A program made the position numbers and the translations under genes. From contig NZ_CADIKH010000012.1 in the NCBI RefSeq assembly GCF_902859855.1, positions 62,001-126,000 on the forward strand: a stretch of 64,000 nucleotides of DNA. The letters are read 5' to 3'. Below the pieces are notes generated by a model that saw only the letters and a list, made by a program, of their open reading frames with translations, was not told where the DNA came from and did not search any database. Positions 9,943 to 18,017 of this stretch are shown piece by piece; within the stretch, counting starts at the first letter, position 1, and the number at the start of each line of letters is the position of its first letter. The stretch is from Paraburkholderia humisilvae. GTDB taxonomy: Bacteria > Pseudomonadota > Gammaproteobacteria > Burkholderiales > Burkholderiaceae.

Positions 9943-11277
9943 ATGGACGACATTGATGAATTTCTGAAGAAGCACCATATCACCGAGATCGAAGCCATCA
10001 TTCCGGACATGGCGGGCATCGCGCGCGGCAAGATCATTCCGCGCAGCAAGTTTGAATCGGGCGAATCGATGCGCCTGCCGCAGGCGGTCATGGTGCAGAC
10101 CGTTACCGGCGACTATCCGTCCGACGGCGGCTTGACCGGCGTCACCGATCCGGACATGGTATGCGTACCCGACGCATCGACGATTCGCATTATCCCGTGG
10201 GCCGTCGATCCGACCGCACAGGTGATTCACGATTGCGTGCATTTCGATGGCACGCCCGTCGAGATTTCGCCGCGCCGTGTGTTGCGCCGCGTGCTCGATC
10301 TCTATCAGGCGAAGGGCTGGAAGCCCGTTGTCGCGCCCGAGCTCGAATTCTATCTGGTCGACATGAACAAGGACCCGGACCTGCCGTTGCGGCCGCCGAT
10401 CGGCCGTACCGGGCGTGCCGAAACCGGCCGGCAGGCCTATTCGATCGAAGCGGTCAACGAGTTCGATCCTCTCTTCGAAGATATCTACGAGTATTGCGAC
10501 GTCCAGGAGCTGGAAGTCGACACGCTGATTCACGAAGTGGGCGCCGCACAGATGGAGATCAACTTCCTGCATGGCGATCCACTCAATCTGGCTGACCGTG
10601 TGTTTCTATTCAAGCGTACCGTGCGCGAGGCCGCGTTGCGTCATCAGATGTACGCAACCTTCATGGCGAAACCGATGGAAGGCGAACCAGGTTCGGCGAT
10701 GCATGTGCATCAAAGCCTTGTCGACGTCCATACCGGCGAGAATCTCTTCACCCGCCGCGACGGCGAGCCGACGGCGTTATTCCACGGCTATCTCGCGGGT
10801 CTTCAGAAATACACACCCGCGCTGATGCCTATTTTCGCGCCGTATATCAACTCTTATCGCCGGCTGTCGCGTTTCATGGCCGCACCGATCAATGTGCAAT
10901 GGGGCTATGACAACCGCACGGTGGGCTTTCGCATTCCGCATTCGGGTCCCGCGGCGCGACGGATCGAGAACCGCATTCCGGGCGTCGACTGCAATCCGTA
11001 TCTGGCGATCGCCGGCACGCTGGCGGCCGGTTACCTCGGCATGACCCAGCATTTGAACCCGACCGAGCCGCTGTCGAGTGACGGTTATCGGATGCCTTAC
11101 CAGCTGCCGCGCAATCTCGAAGAAGGTCTCACGCTGATGGCCGCGTGCACGCCGCTTGCGGAGACACTCGGCGAGCGGTTTGTCAAAGCGTACCTGACGC
11201 TGAAAGAAACCGAATACGAGGCGTTCTTCCGCGTGATCAGTTCCTGGGAACGCAAACATTTGCTGCTGCACGTCTAG
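9943..11277 (+). CDS. puuA: Gamma-glutamylputrescine synthetase (glutamine synthetase family)
   Basis: A 444-residue glutamine-synthetase-fold ligase, shorter than GlnA as expected for PuuA. It carries APELEFYLVD near residue 130, AMHVHQSLVDVHTGENLF near 250, and a nucleotide/glutamate-binding stretch with NRTVGFRIPHSGPAARRIENR. It should join glutamate to putrescine using ATP, the entry step of the pathway. The start at 9943 (MDDIDEFLKKH) is chosen for GAGAG a few bases upstream; a longer open frame to 9766 overlaps puuD and is not credible. It lies between puuD and an aminotransferase on the same strand. Confidence 0.9.
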   Translation: MDDIDEFLKKHHITEIEAIIPDMAGIARGKIIPRSKFESGESMRLPQAVMVQTVTGDYPSDGGLTGVTDPDMVCVPDASTIRIIPWAVDPTAQVIHDCVHFDGTPVEISPRRVLRRVLDLYQAKGWKPVVAPELEFYLVDMNKDPDLPLRPPIGRTGRAETGRQAYSIEAVNEFDPLFEDIYEYCDVQELEVDTLIHEVGAAQMEINFLHGDPLNLADRVFLFKRTVREAALRHQMYATFMAKPMEGEPGSAMHVHQSLVDVHTGENLFTRRDGEPTALFHGYLAGLQKYTPALMPIFAPYINSYRRLSRFMAAPINVQWGYDNRTVGFRIPHSGPAARRIENRIPGVDCNPYLAIAGTLAAGYLGMTQHLNPTEPLSSDGYRMPYQLPRNLEEGLTLMAACTPLAETLGERFVKAYLTLKETEYEAFFRVISSWERKHLLLHV

Positions 11278-11313
11278 TGCGCGCAGCACCGTCTGTTTGA
11301 CATCGGAGGCATC

Positions 11314-12762
11314 ATGAGCTTGACGACACAAGGAGCCACCTATGCACCGCCAGCACACGCCGCCAACGCGCAGCAGCGCGGCGAATCATCGCGGGGTACC
11401 CGCAGTACGGCCGAATATCGCGCGCTCGACGCCGCGCATCATATCCATCCGTTCTCCGATACGGGCGCGCTGAACCGCAACGGCAGCCGCATCATCGTGA
11501 AGGCGGAAGGCGTCTACCTCTGGGATTCCGACGGAAATCGCATCATGGACGGCATGGCCGGCCTGTGGTGCGTGAACGTCGGCTACGGGCGCAAGGAACT
11601 TGCGGATGCCGCGTACCGACAGATGCAGGACCTGTCGTTCTACAACACGTTCTTCAAGACGAGCCATCCGCCTGTTATCGAACTGTCGGCGTTGCTGGCG
11701 GAACTGACACCTGCTGCATTCAATCATTTTTTCTATTGCAATAGCGGTTCGGAAGGCAACGACACGATGCTGCGCATCGTGCATCGCTATTGGGCGACGC
11801 AACGCAGACCCACAAAGAAATATGTGATTTCACGCAAGAACGGTTATCACGGGTCGACAATCGCGGGCGCCACGCTCGGCGGCATGGACTATATGCACGA
11901 ACAGATACCGTCGCCGGTTCCGCATATCGTGCATATCGATCAGCCGTATTTCTTCGGTGAAGCCTCAGCTGATATGACGCCCGATGCATTCGGCCTCGAA
12001 CGCGCGCGCCAGCTCGAAGCGAAAATCCTCGAGCTTGGCGCCGAAAACGTCGCTGCGTTTGTCGGTGAGCCTTTCCAGGGAGCGGGTGGTGTAATCTTTC
12101 CGCCATCGAGTTATTGGCCGGAAATCCAGCGTATTTGCCGCAAATATGATGTTCTGCTCGGGGCCGATGAGGTGATCGGTGGCTTCGGCCGCACCGGTGA
12201 ATGGTTCTCGCATCAACATTTCGGTTTCGAGCCGGATCTGATCACGCTCGCGAAGGGACTCACAAGCGGGTATGTGCCAATGGGCGCGGTCGGCTTGCAT
12301 GATCGCATCGCGAGCGCGCTGATCGACAACGGCGAGTTCAATCACGGAATGACCTATTCCGGCCATCCGGTTGCCGCTGCGGTAGCCATTGCGAATCTCA
12401 CGCTGTTGCGCGACGAAGGGATCGTCGAGCGCGTCAAGCATGAGACCGGGCCTTACTTTCAGCGTCTCTTGCGCGAGACGTTCGAGGACCATCCGATTGT
12501 CGGCGAAGTGGCCGGGACGGGACTGGTCGCCGCCGTGCAGCTCTCAAGTGACCCACGGACACGCCGACGCTTTGAAAACGGTGCTGAAGCAGGCACGATC
12601 TGCCGCGATTTCTGCTTTAACGGCAATCTGATCATGCGGGCCACCGGAGACAGGATGGTCCTGTCGCCCCCACTTGTCATCAACAGGAGCGAGATCGATG
12701 AGATAGTCGAGAAGGCAAAGTGTGCGATCGATGCAACCGCTCGACAATTAGAACGTCGCTGA
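11314..12762 (+). CDS. Class III aminotransferase, putrescine/GABA-pyruvate type
   Basis: A 482-residue PLP-dependent omega-aminotransferase. It shows NSGSEGNDTMLRIVHRYW, GYHGSTIAGATLGG, the cofactor aspartate in ADEVIGGFGRTG, and the PLP lysine in TLAKGLTSGYVPMGAV. These fit the SpuC/GABA-pyruvate aminotransferase branch. GGAGG stands 5 bases before the ATG. It lies 36 bases after puuA, so it probably deaminates putrescine or the GABA released by PuuD. An N-terminal low-complexity tail of about 40 residues precedes the conserved fold. The exact amine substrate cannot be read from sequence. Confidence 0.87.
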   Translation: MSLTTQGATYAPPAHAANAQQRGESSRGTRSTAEYRALDAAHHIHPFSDTGALNRNGSRIIVKAEGVYLWDSDGNRIMDGMAGLWCVNVGYGRKELADAAYRQMQDLSFYNTFFKTSHPPVIELSALLAELTPAAFNHFFYCNSGSEGNDTMLRIVHRYWATQRRPTKKYVISRKNGYHGSTIAGATLGGMDYMHEQIPSPVPHIVHIDQPYFFGEASADMTPDAFGLERARQLEAKILELGAENVAAFVGEPFQGAGGVIFPPSSYWPEIQRICRKYDVLLGADEVIGGFGRTGEWFSHQHFGFEPDLITLAKGLTSGYVPMGAVGLHDRIASALIDNGEFNHGMTYSGHPVAAAVAIANLTLLRDEGIVERVKHETGPYFQRLLRETFEDHPIVGEVAGTGLVAAVQLSSDPRTRRRFENGAEAGTICRDFCFNGNLIMRATGDRMVLSPPLVINRSEIDEIVEKAKCAIDATARQLERR

Positions 12763-12866
12763 GCAGGCGGAGCAAGCTTGCGAAAGCGGGGCGAGCGGCG
12801 CAAAGGCGTTCAGGTGGTCTCCGCCCCCTATCGCCCCGAATACGCATGCCGGAATAACGCTATGAC

Positions 12867-14039
12867 TTACCAGGTTTGCGGATTCCAGTTAGACAGATTC
12901 AGGCTTGCCAGTTCCTGCTCCACCGCATGCAGGCCAAGTTTGGCATAGTTGTACTTACTGACCTCGGCCTCCCTTTCACGTTCCAGGTCCAGCATCTCAC
13001 GCTCATATTGGACCGCTTCGAAGTGGAGTTGCATTTCCTTAGCTAAACCTCTTTCATTGGCCGCGAGCTGAGTGATGCTTCGCTTTACGGCCTGAAATCT
13101 GAACTTCGCAGCATCGTACCGTTGCTGTAATTCATAGGATCTGCCTTGCGAATGCGCTATTTCGCTTTCCAGCGATCGCTTGCGATTGGTGAGCTCGCTG
13201 AATCGTTGCGACCTGGTGTCTCCGCCACCGGGCAGGCCGACGTCACGAGTCATACTCCAACTTCCGTCATCATTTCGGTTAACTGGAATTCCCGGTTTTG
13301 CGGGGTTGTCGGGTTGTACGATCCGCCAGGTTTGATGAGTCGCATCGTGTCGCGCCGGGAAATTTTTTCCTTTGTCCCGCAGGTACTGCTGGCCAATGTC
13401 ATCGAGATAGATGCCCAAATGCCTTGAATCTTCCTTTAGCGCATCCTTCGATCGGCTTGCGTAACGTGAAGGCAGTTCCGCGCTCTCTGCTGCATGCGCC
13501 CCTGGCAAACGGGTATCGATGGTCCAGCCGCCGCTAGCGGATTTTGTAACGGAGTAAGTCGGGCTCGCGGGATTGTTCGCGTCGTAGACAACATGCTGAC
13601 CTGTGGTAGCGTCTGTGCTGACCGGATAACCGTGGTCGCCATTCACGATGAATTCGCCTCCATTTTCCGCGATCATCACGCCAGGCGTCGACGAACTGCG
13701 GTACTCGGCCGGCAAATTTCCCAACGCATAACTCCGCGGCCAGTTGGACGCAGTATCCGTCGGGGTAGACCGACTTCGCACGCTGTCGGGGTTCGCGTGC
13801 GTATTGCTACCGCCGCTCGAGACGAAGAAAGCACCGCTCCGAGTCCCGTTCTTCACCGGCATTTCAACCCGCTCAGGCGGTGCTGCATGGCCTGAAGGCG
13901 GTTCGGTATGCGGTGCTTCGCGAGTCTTGCCGATCGTGATATGAAAGGGCAACACGATATGACCTCTTTCGAAAATGGATACGATGCAACCTGCACCGTG
14001 ACTTGCTAGTGGCGTATCAGGTGCCGCGCCGAACGACAT
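12867..14039 (-). CDS. Hypothetical effector-like protein with two tandem ~55-residue modules and a C-terminal coiled coil
   Basis: This 390-residue protein has no signal peptide. After a Pro/Ser/Thr-rich N-terminus, two modules align with each other at about residues 115-178 and 210-272. Each has a G-rich lead, then a charged/aromatic strand (HVVYDANNPASPTYSV; WRIVQPDNPAKPGIPV), then a G-W or G-S-W turn. Residues ~280-385 are heptad-like and rich in Arg, Glu and Gln, consistent with a long coiled coil. Similar W-x(I/V)-P-P-PGxPV modules occur, from memory, in large toxin or effector proteins of Burkholderia, Ralstonia and Pseudomonas. The ATG at 14039 has AAGGG upstream. It lies opposite the putrescine genes, between the aminotransferase and puuB. 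Function unknown. Confidence 0.6.
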   Translation of the reverse strand: MSFGAAPDTPLASHGAGCIVSIFERGHIVLPFHITIGKTREAPHTEPPSGHAAPPERVEMPVKNGTRSGAFFVSSGGSNTHANPDSVRSRSTPTDTASNWPRSYALGNLPAEYRSSSTPGVMIAENGGEFIVNGDHGYPVSTDATTGQHVVYDANNPASPTYSVTKSASGGWTIDTRLPGAHAAESAELPSRYASRSKDALKEDSRHLGIYLDDIGQQYLRDKGKNFPARHDATHQTWRIVQPDNPAKPGIPVNRNDDGSWSMTRDVGLPGGGDTRSQRFSELTNRKRSLESEIAHSQGRSYELQQRYDAAKFRFQAVKRSITQLAANERGLAKEMQLHFEAVQYEREMLDLEREREAEVSKYNYAKLGLHAVEQELASLNLSNWNPQTW

Positions 14040-14181
14040 CACTACCCTTGGGAGGATGCGTGCACCATTAAATCAATCGTGCGGCTAGCGAGGTAATGAT
14101 CCGGCATGCATTGCACACAACAGTAGAATTCCTCCTTCTCAACCGGGCGCCCTCCCGATTCCCCACGGCCTACCTGCTGCA

Positions 14182-15486
14182 ATGACCTCTCTCCTCGACC
14201 GCCGCGCGGATGAACTGATCCGCAACTCCTACTACGAGGCCACTGCAGTGCGCCCCCTGGTCGACGACCCGGTCCTCGAAGGGACGCTCGACGCGGACGT
14301 CTGCGTGATAGGCGCGGGCTTTTCCGGTTTGTCCGTTGCGTTGGAATGCCGTGCACGCGGCTTATCGGTAATCGTGCTGGACGCTCACCGGCCCGGCTGG
14401 GGCGCATCGGGTCGCAATGGTGGACAGATGCTGGTCGGCTTTGCCAAAGACGAAGTACTCGAGCACCAGCTCGGCACTGACGGCGCGCGTGCCGCGTGGG
14501 CACTGTCGGTCGAAGGTGTCGAGCTCGTGCGCGAGCGTATCGAGCGTTATGGAATCGCCTGCGACTTCACGCAGGGCTACCTGACTGTCGCCACAAGGAA
14601 AAAGCGCATCGCAGACCTGCGCGCGTGGATGGATGCCGCTACCACCCGCTGGGGCTATCCGTATCTTCAATGGATCGATCACGACGCGATTCGCACCCGT
14701 ATCGCGTCCCGTCGCTATCTTGCCGGCGTGTTCGATCCGTTGTCCGGACATCTGCATCCGCTCAAGTATTGCCTAGGCCTCGCACAAGCGGCGCGCCGCG
14801 AAGGCGCGCGGCTTTTTGCGCATTCACCGGTGGTCGAGGTGGTACGCGGCGCACAACCGGTTGTGCGCACAACGGCTGGCGCAGTGCGTTGCCGTTTCGT
14901 CGCCGCATGCGGGAACGCGACGCTCGGCGACGTGCTGCCCTCGGCCATCGCGGCACGCATCGCGCCAATCGCGTCGTATATCGTCGCGACCGAGCCGCTC
15001 GGTGAAACTTGTGCGGACGCGCTCATCGCTGGACGTGCCGCCGTATGTGATAACAATTTCTTTCTCGACTACTTTCGCGTATCGGCCGACCACCGCGTGC
15101 TGTTCGGCGGCCGCGCGACCTCGACAGGCGCGGCGTCGGCGCGGCTCACCGAAGCGATCCGCACGCGGATGGTTCACGTATTCCCGCAACTGGCCGGTGC
15201 GCGTATCGAGTATGGATGGGGCGGATTCGTCGACGTGACCCGCAATCGCGCGCCCGATTTCGGAGCGATCGATCCGAACTATTTCTATGTGCAAGGCTTT
15301 TCCGGTCACGGCGTCGCGTTGACTGGCATTGCTGGGCGCGCGGTCGCTCAGGCAATCGCCGGGGACCACGCCACCCTCGACGCCTTTGCGAGGATCAGGC
15401 ATGCGCGCTTTCCGGGAGGTCCTGGATTGCGCGGTCCCGCACTTGAACTCGGCATGCTGTATCACCGGATTCGCGAGTTGGTTTAG
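14182..15486 (+). CDS. puuB: FAD-dependent oxidoreductase, probable gamma-glutamylputrescine oxidase
   Basis: A 434-residue DAO-type flavoprotein. The dinucleotide-binding loop VIGAGFSGLSVALECRARG lies near residue 37, followed by GASGRNGGQMLVGF, the flavin-contact motif of the PuuB/OrdL group. The C-terminal FYVQGFSGHGVALTGIAGRAVAQ closes the FAD site. It is expected to oxidise gamma-glutamylputrescine to the aldehyde used by PuuC. It is on the same strand as puuD and puuA, but the oppositely oriented gene at 12867-14039 separates it, so it probably has its own promoter. The ATG at 14182 has only a weak ribosome-binding site. Confidence 0.85.
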   Translation: MTSLLDRRADELIRNSYYEATAVRPLVDDPVLEGTLDADVCVIGAGFSGLSVALECRARGLSVIVLDAHRPGWGASGRNGGQMLVGFAKDEVLEHQLGTDGARAAWALSVEGVELVRERIERYGIACDFTQGYLTVATRKKRIADLRAWMDAATTRWGYPYLQWIDHDAIRTRIASRRYLAGVFDPLSGHLHPLKYCLGLAQAARREGARLFAHSPVVEVVRGAQPVVRTTAGAVRCRFVAACGNATLGDVLPSAIAARIAPIASYIVATEPLGETCADALIAGRAAVCDNNFFLDYFRVSADHRVLFGGRATSTGAASARLTEAIRTRMVHVFPQLAGARIEYGWGGFVDVTRNRAPDFGAIDPNYFYVQGFSGHGVALTGIAGRAVAQAIAGDHATLDAFARIRHARFPGGPGLRGPALELGMLYHRIRELV

Positions 15487-15996
15487 GTGGCGGCCCAATG
15501 AGAGACCTTGTCTCCGCCCTCGGCAACGGACATTCGCGCCCATCGTCCTGGCGCGTGTCATTGCGTTGACTCGGGGTCCGCGAATCATTAATTCGGTCGC
15601 CGTTCTGCACGGCGCAATTGAAGAATAAGGAATAGCCCTCGCTCGTAGTGTAACGACACGTGACGATCTGACGGACGGGCGACTAAACCGGTTGTTCCCC
15701 GGCATAAACCCCGTTTAGGCCTTAGCCTATTACGTCGTGTACCGCGATCCGTGCGTCACGCTGTCAAGACTCCTGGCCTTCCGTGACTGGTTATTCAACG
15801 AGGCCACGACATATTCGCGAAGGCACACTCGCTGCGGCATTCGCGGCCAGCACTCCTTGAGCGCAACCCCGGCCGCTAACGTTACGACGGCGAATGAAAT
15901 ACAACGAGAGTCGGCCTCGCTACCTGCACCCGAAGGCATCGAGATCGATTTGAGCAGGACCGGGTTGTCCTGCTCACGGGCGTTAACCATCGGGCG
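15487..15996. other. Intergenic, no supported gene
   Basis: 510 bases between puuB and the H-NS-like gene. Overlapping open frames occur on both strands (15730-15990 minus, 15737-16000 plus), but neither has a ribosome-binding site or a recognisable fold. I see no promoter or terminator I would defend. Confidence 0.4.
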
Positions 15997-16521
15997 CTAG
16001 CTTGCAATCAGATACTTCGAGCGGTCCTTGACATTCTTAATCCACGCCGGTGGCCGCGCATGCCCGCTCCACGTCGCACCTGTCTTGGGGTCACGATATT
16101 TTGGCGGCAGTTTTCCGTTGGCTTTAGCCGCAGCTCCGCGCGCACCATGACGACGAACACTCGTTGCCTTCTCGCCAGCCTTTGTGACCGCAATTGCAGC
16201 GGTTCCACCAATCAAAAACTTTGTACGGTCACTCGCGTTGGCAATCCAGGCCGGTGCGCGGCCATGCCCTGTCCAGGTGGCCCCTGACCTTGGGTCATGA
16301 TATTTCGCGACACCGGCTGATTTCCTTGCAGCTTGCGCACCCAGCTTGCGACCACGCTTTTTGCCACCAATGTGTGCCTCGATATCGGCTGTTGTCAGCC
16401 CGTGCTCTACCATGATGCTACGGATTTTCTCGATAGCCGCGGTCGACCGCTTTGCAATCAGCGCATCCGCCCGCGCTTGCAGTTTCGCAATTTGTTCGTG
16501 CATTTTTTCTAGAGTGACCAT
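15997..16521 (-). CDS. H-NS family nucleoid protein with duplicated C-terminal DNA-binding motif
   Basis: A 174-residue H-NS/BpH-type histone-like protein. Residues ~1-45 form the coiled-coil oligomerisation segment (MVTLEKMHEQIAKLQARAD). Two copies of the C-terminal DNA-binding unit follow: one around residues 73-103 (YHDPRSGATWTGHGRAPAWI) and one around 143-173 (YRDPKTGATWSGHARPPAWI), joined by an Ala/Lys/Arg-rich linker. H-NS proteins normally have one such unit. The start at 16521 is chosen because AAAGGAG lies 6 bases upstream; longer in-frame starts exist. It should bind AT-rich or foreign DNA, of which there is some on both sides. Confidence 0.88.
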   Translation of the reverse strand: MVTLEKMHEQIAKLQARADALIAKRSTAAIEKIRSIMVEHGLTTADIEAHIGGKKRGRKLGAQAARKSAGVAKYHDPRSGATWTGHGRAPAWIANASDRTKFLIGGTAAIAVTKAGEKATSVRRHGARGAAAKANGKLPPKYRDPKTGATWSGHARPPAWIKNVKDRSKYLIAS

Positions 16522-17049
16522 TTTCATCTCCTTTGGCATTGGCCGCACTATGACACAGAACGGCGAGTGGTGGAATGCCAACCTGAATTCGCTCGCTTAT
16601 TAGCCAGCATTTCCATAGCGGGCATGTCTAATCACATAGAGAGGCATCTCAAAAAAATGCTTACGTGTGTGCCTGGAACAGCAATTCGCCCATTACAAAG
16701 AACATGTTGCGGATTGCGGAATGGGTTAGCGACAAAGGGCACGCCGGCGCGTCGACATGTTCTTCACCGATTTGAGGAGCACGTCCGAAGTCAACGGGCA
16801 TTCTTCCAGCGACGGTCACAAGGCGCCGATGGAGTACGTACTATTCAGTGTTGAAATTTGTCTGGCGAAATCACGTTCCGTTGCGTTGTCTCTTCAGTAG
16901 ACGAGCCTTGCGAATGCATATGATTACATCTTTTTTAATCAATTCTTACAACTACTGTGTACCGCAGCAGTGCTTCCAGGCTTCTAGCGGTGTTATCCAT
17001 TTTCGGAAGCCTGCCGTCAACGACGCGCTCGGCGACCAACCTGACTCGA
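16522..17049. other. AT-rich intergenic DNA upstream of the H-NS-like gene
   Basis: About 530 bases with no convincing gene, visibly richer in A+T than its surroundings. It contains a 10-bp inverted repeat (AAGAACATGT at 16698-16707 and its complement at 16755-16764) and copy 1 of a dispersed element (16823-16959). The promoter of the H-NS-like gene should lie near 16530-16600. Confidence 0.45.
16823..16959 (+). repeat. Dispersed ~135-bp element, copy 1
   Basis: This stretch aligns end to end with 45371-45506. Conserved blocks include GCGCCGATGGAGTACGTA and TTGAAATTTGTCTG (identical in both), then AGTAGA, TTGCG, GCATA, TTA and CTTACA in the same order and nearly the same spacing. By eye the last 64 positions are about two-thirds identical. 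It lies upstream of a LysR remnant and divergent from the H-NS-like gene. Its nature is unknown; it could be a conserved promoter/leader or an old repeat. Confidence 0.7.
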
Positions 17050-17231
17050 ACGAGCCGTGGACATTCACACGCGACAGCGAGCAGTTGCCCCCCAATGTGC
17101 CCGGCAACGTGCGGGTGAATAGCCTCGGGATGCTGCGCCGACTGACGTTATCCGGTCTCGGCCTCGCACTGTTGCCTGCGCGCATTCGTGCATTCGTCGA
17201 TTTCTTCAGTACAAGGCCGCGCGGGCGGTAA
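17050..17231 (+). pseudogene. Remnant of a LysR-type regulator C-terminal domain
   Basis: The frame reads a W-x-F strand (EPWTFTRDSEQLPPNVPG), then VRVNSLGMLRRLTLSGLGLALLPA, the usual 'vNs...GlGia.LP' of LysR ligand domains. It then passes directly to RIRAFVDFFSTRP, which normally ends such proteins some 45-50 residues later. The N-terminal DNA-binding domain is absent and an in-frame internal deletion is implied. No start codon or ribosome-binding site suits it, so I call it a decayed fragment. Confidence 0.6.
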
Positions 17232-17386
17232 AGCGCGCTACGCCACTGCCTTTTTGCTCGTTGGCGAACAGTCCGTCTCGTGTGATGGGCTCTTTTTTCG
17301 AGTGCTTCGATCGCATACTAGCGTCCGAATGTTGAGGCCGCTTCCGGCTGCCCCAGGAACGCGACAATGCGCACGCAACCATCAAG

Positions 17387-17611
17387 ATGCTAAGCCCACA
17401 CGAATTCTCGACCCTGCTGCTGGTCCGCAATGCACCCGACCAGGTCAATACCGCCTGCAGCAACCTTCTTGCGCTCGTCGAGCGGCAACTGGTCGCACTG
17501 GAACAATCAATGCACGGGTGGCAGCGCCCATCAGTGACCGCAACTGGACGAAGCGTGCTATGCGCGTTAGGCTCGCACGACGCTACTTGCTGTAGCGGTA
17601 AGCCGTGTTAG
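17387..17611 (+). CDS. Small hypothetical protein, possibly decayed at its 3' end
   Basis: A 74-codon frame whose first ~55 residues (MLSPHEFSTLLLVRNAPDQV, then LLALVERQLVALEQ and RPSVTATGRSVL) match, from memory, a small uncharacterised Burkholderiales family of about 60-70 residues. The Cys/Ser/His-rich last 15 residues do not look native, so a frameshift near 17555 is possible. No ribosome-binding site is visible. It lies in a decayed region between a LysR remnant and the S53 peptidase. No function can be assigned. Confidence 0.4.
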   Translation: MLSPHEFSTLLLVRNAPDQVNTACSNLLALVERQLVALEQSMHGWQRPSVTATGRSVLCALGSHDATCCSGKPC

Positions 17612-18017
17612 ATTTGCCGTCACGCCCTTGAGCCAGCCGGGTCCATCTCGGCTAATTCGGATGACTGATTAATTCATATAAGCATAGATTCAACGATTGA
17701 CTATCTTATCTAATCGACCTGAACTACACGATCGCTCGAAGAACCATCATGAGCGATTCCTGCCACATCGCGGCTCTATTAAAGGCAGAGAACTGCGATT
17801 CGGCCATCCGATGGACGCAAAACCGGGAGGACGTGCGACAGGTCGTCAACCTTGCATTAGCCTGAATCGGTCTCACGCAACGAAGCACGGCCGCATTAAA
17901 CATCAGGAATAAACCCCACGTCCAGATGTTTTCAACACTCGAGACGAGCGCACATCACATGCGTCCGTTGTGTTGAAACGAAAGAGTAGTCGCGGATTCC
18001 TGAACGGAGGCATTCAA
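17612..18017. other. Intergenic upstream of the S53 peptidase
   Basis: About 400 bases without a supported gene, presumably carrying the peptidase promoter. It is moderately AT-rich (for example 17660-17720). I could not pick one clear -35/-10 pair. Confidence 0.35.

Noticed and set aside
9523..10572. A 349-codon minus-strand frame over puuD and puuA
   Set aside because: Both plus-strand genes show catalytic motifs; this frame shows none.
12763..12866. A bidirectional terminator between the aminotransferase and effector-like genes
   Set aside because: GC-rich with partial repeats, but no clean stem with a T-rich tail.
14824..15705. A 293-codon minus-strand frame over the 3' half of puuB
   Set aside because: Arginine-rich shadow of a gene with a clear FAD-binding fold; no ribosome-binding site.
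15730..15990. Possible small protein of 86 residues upstream of the H-NS-like gene
   Set aside because: No ribosome-binding site, no recognisable pattern, and an equally long frame on the other strand.
17188..17595. A 135-codon plus-strand frame between the LysR remnant and the small hypothetical gene
   Set aside because: It spans two other frames with better support and looks random.
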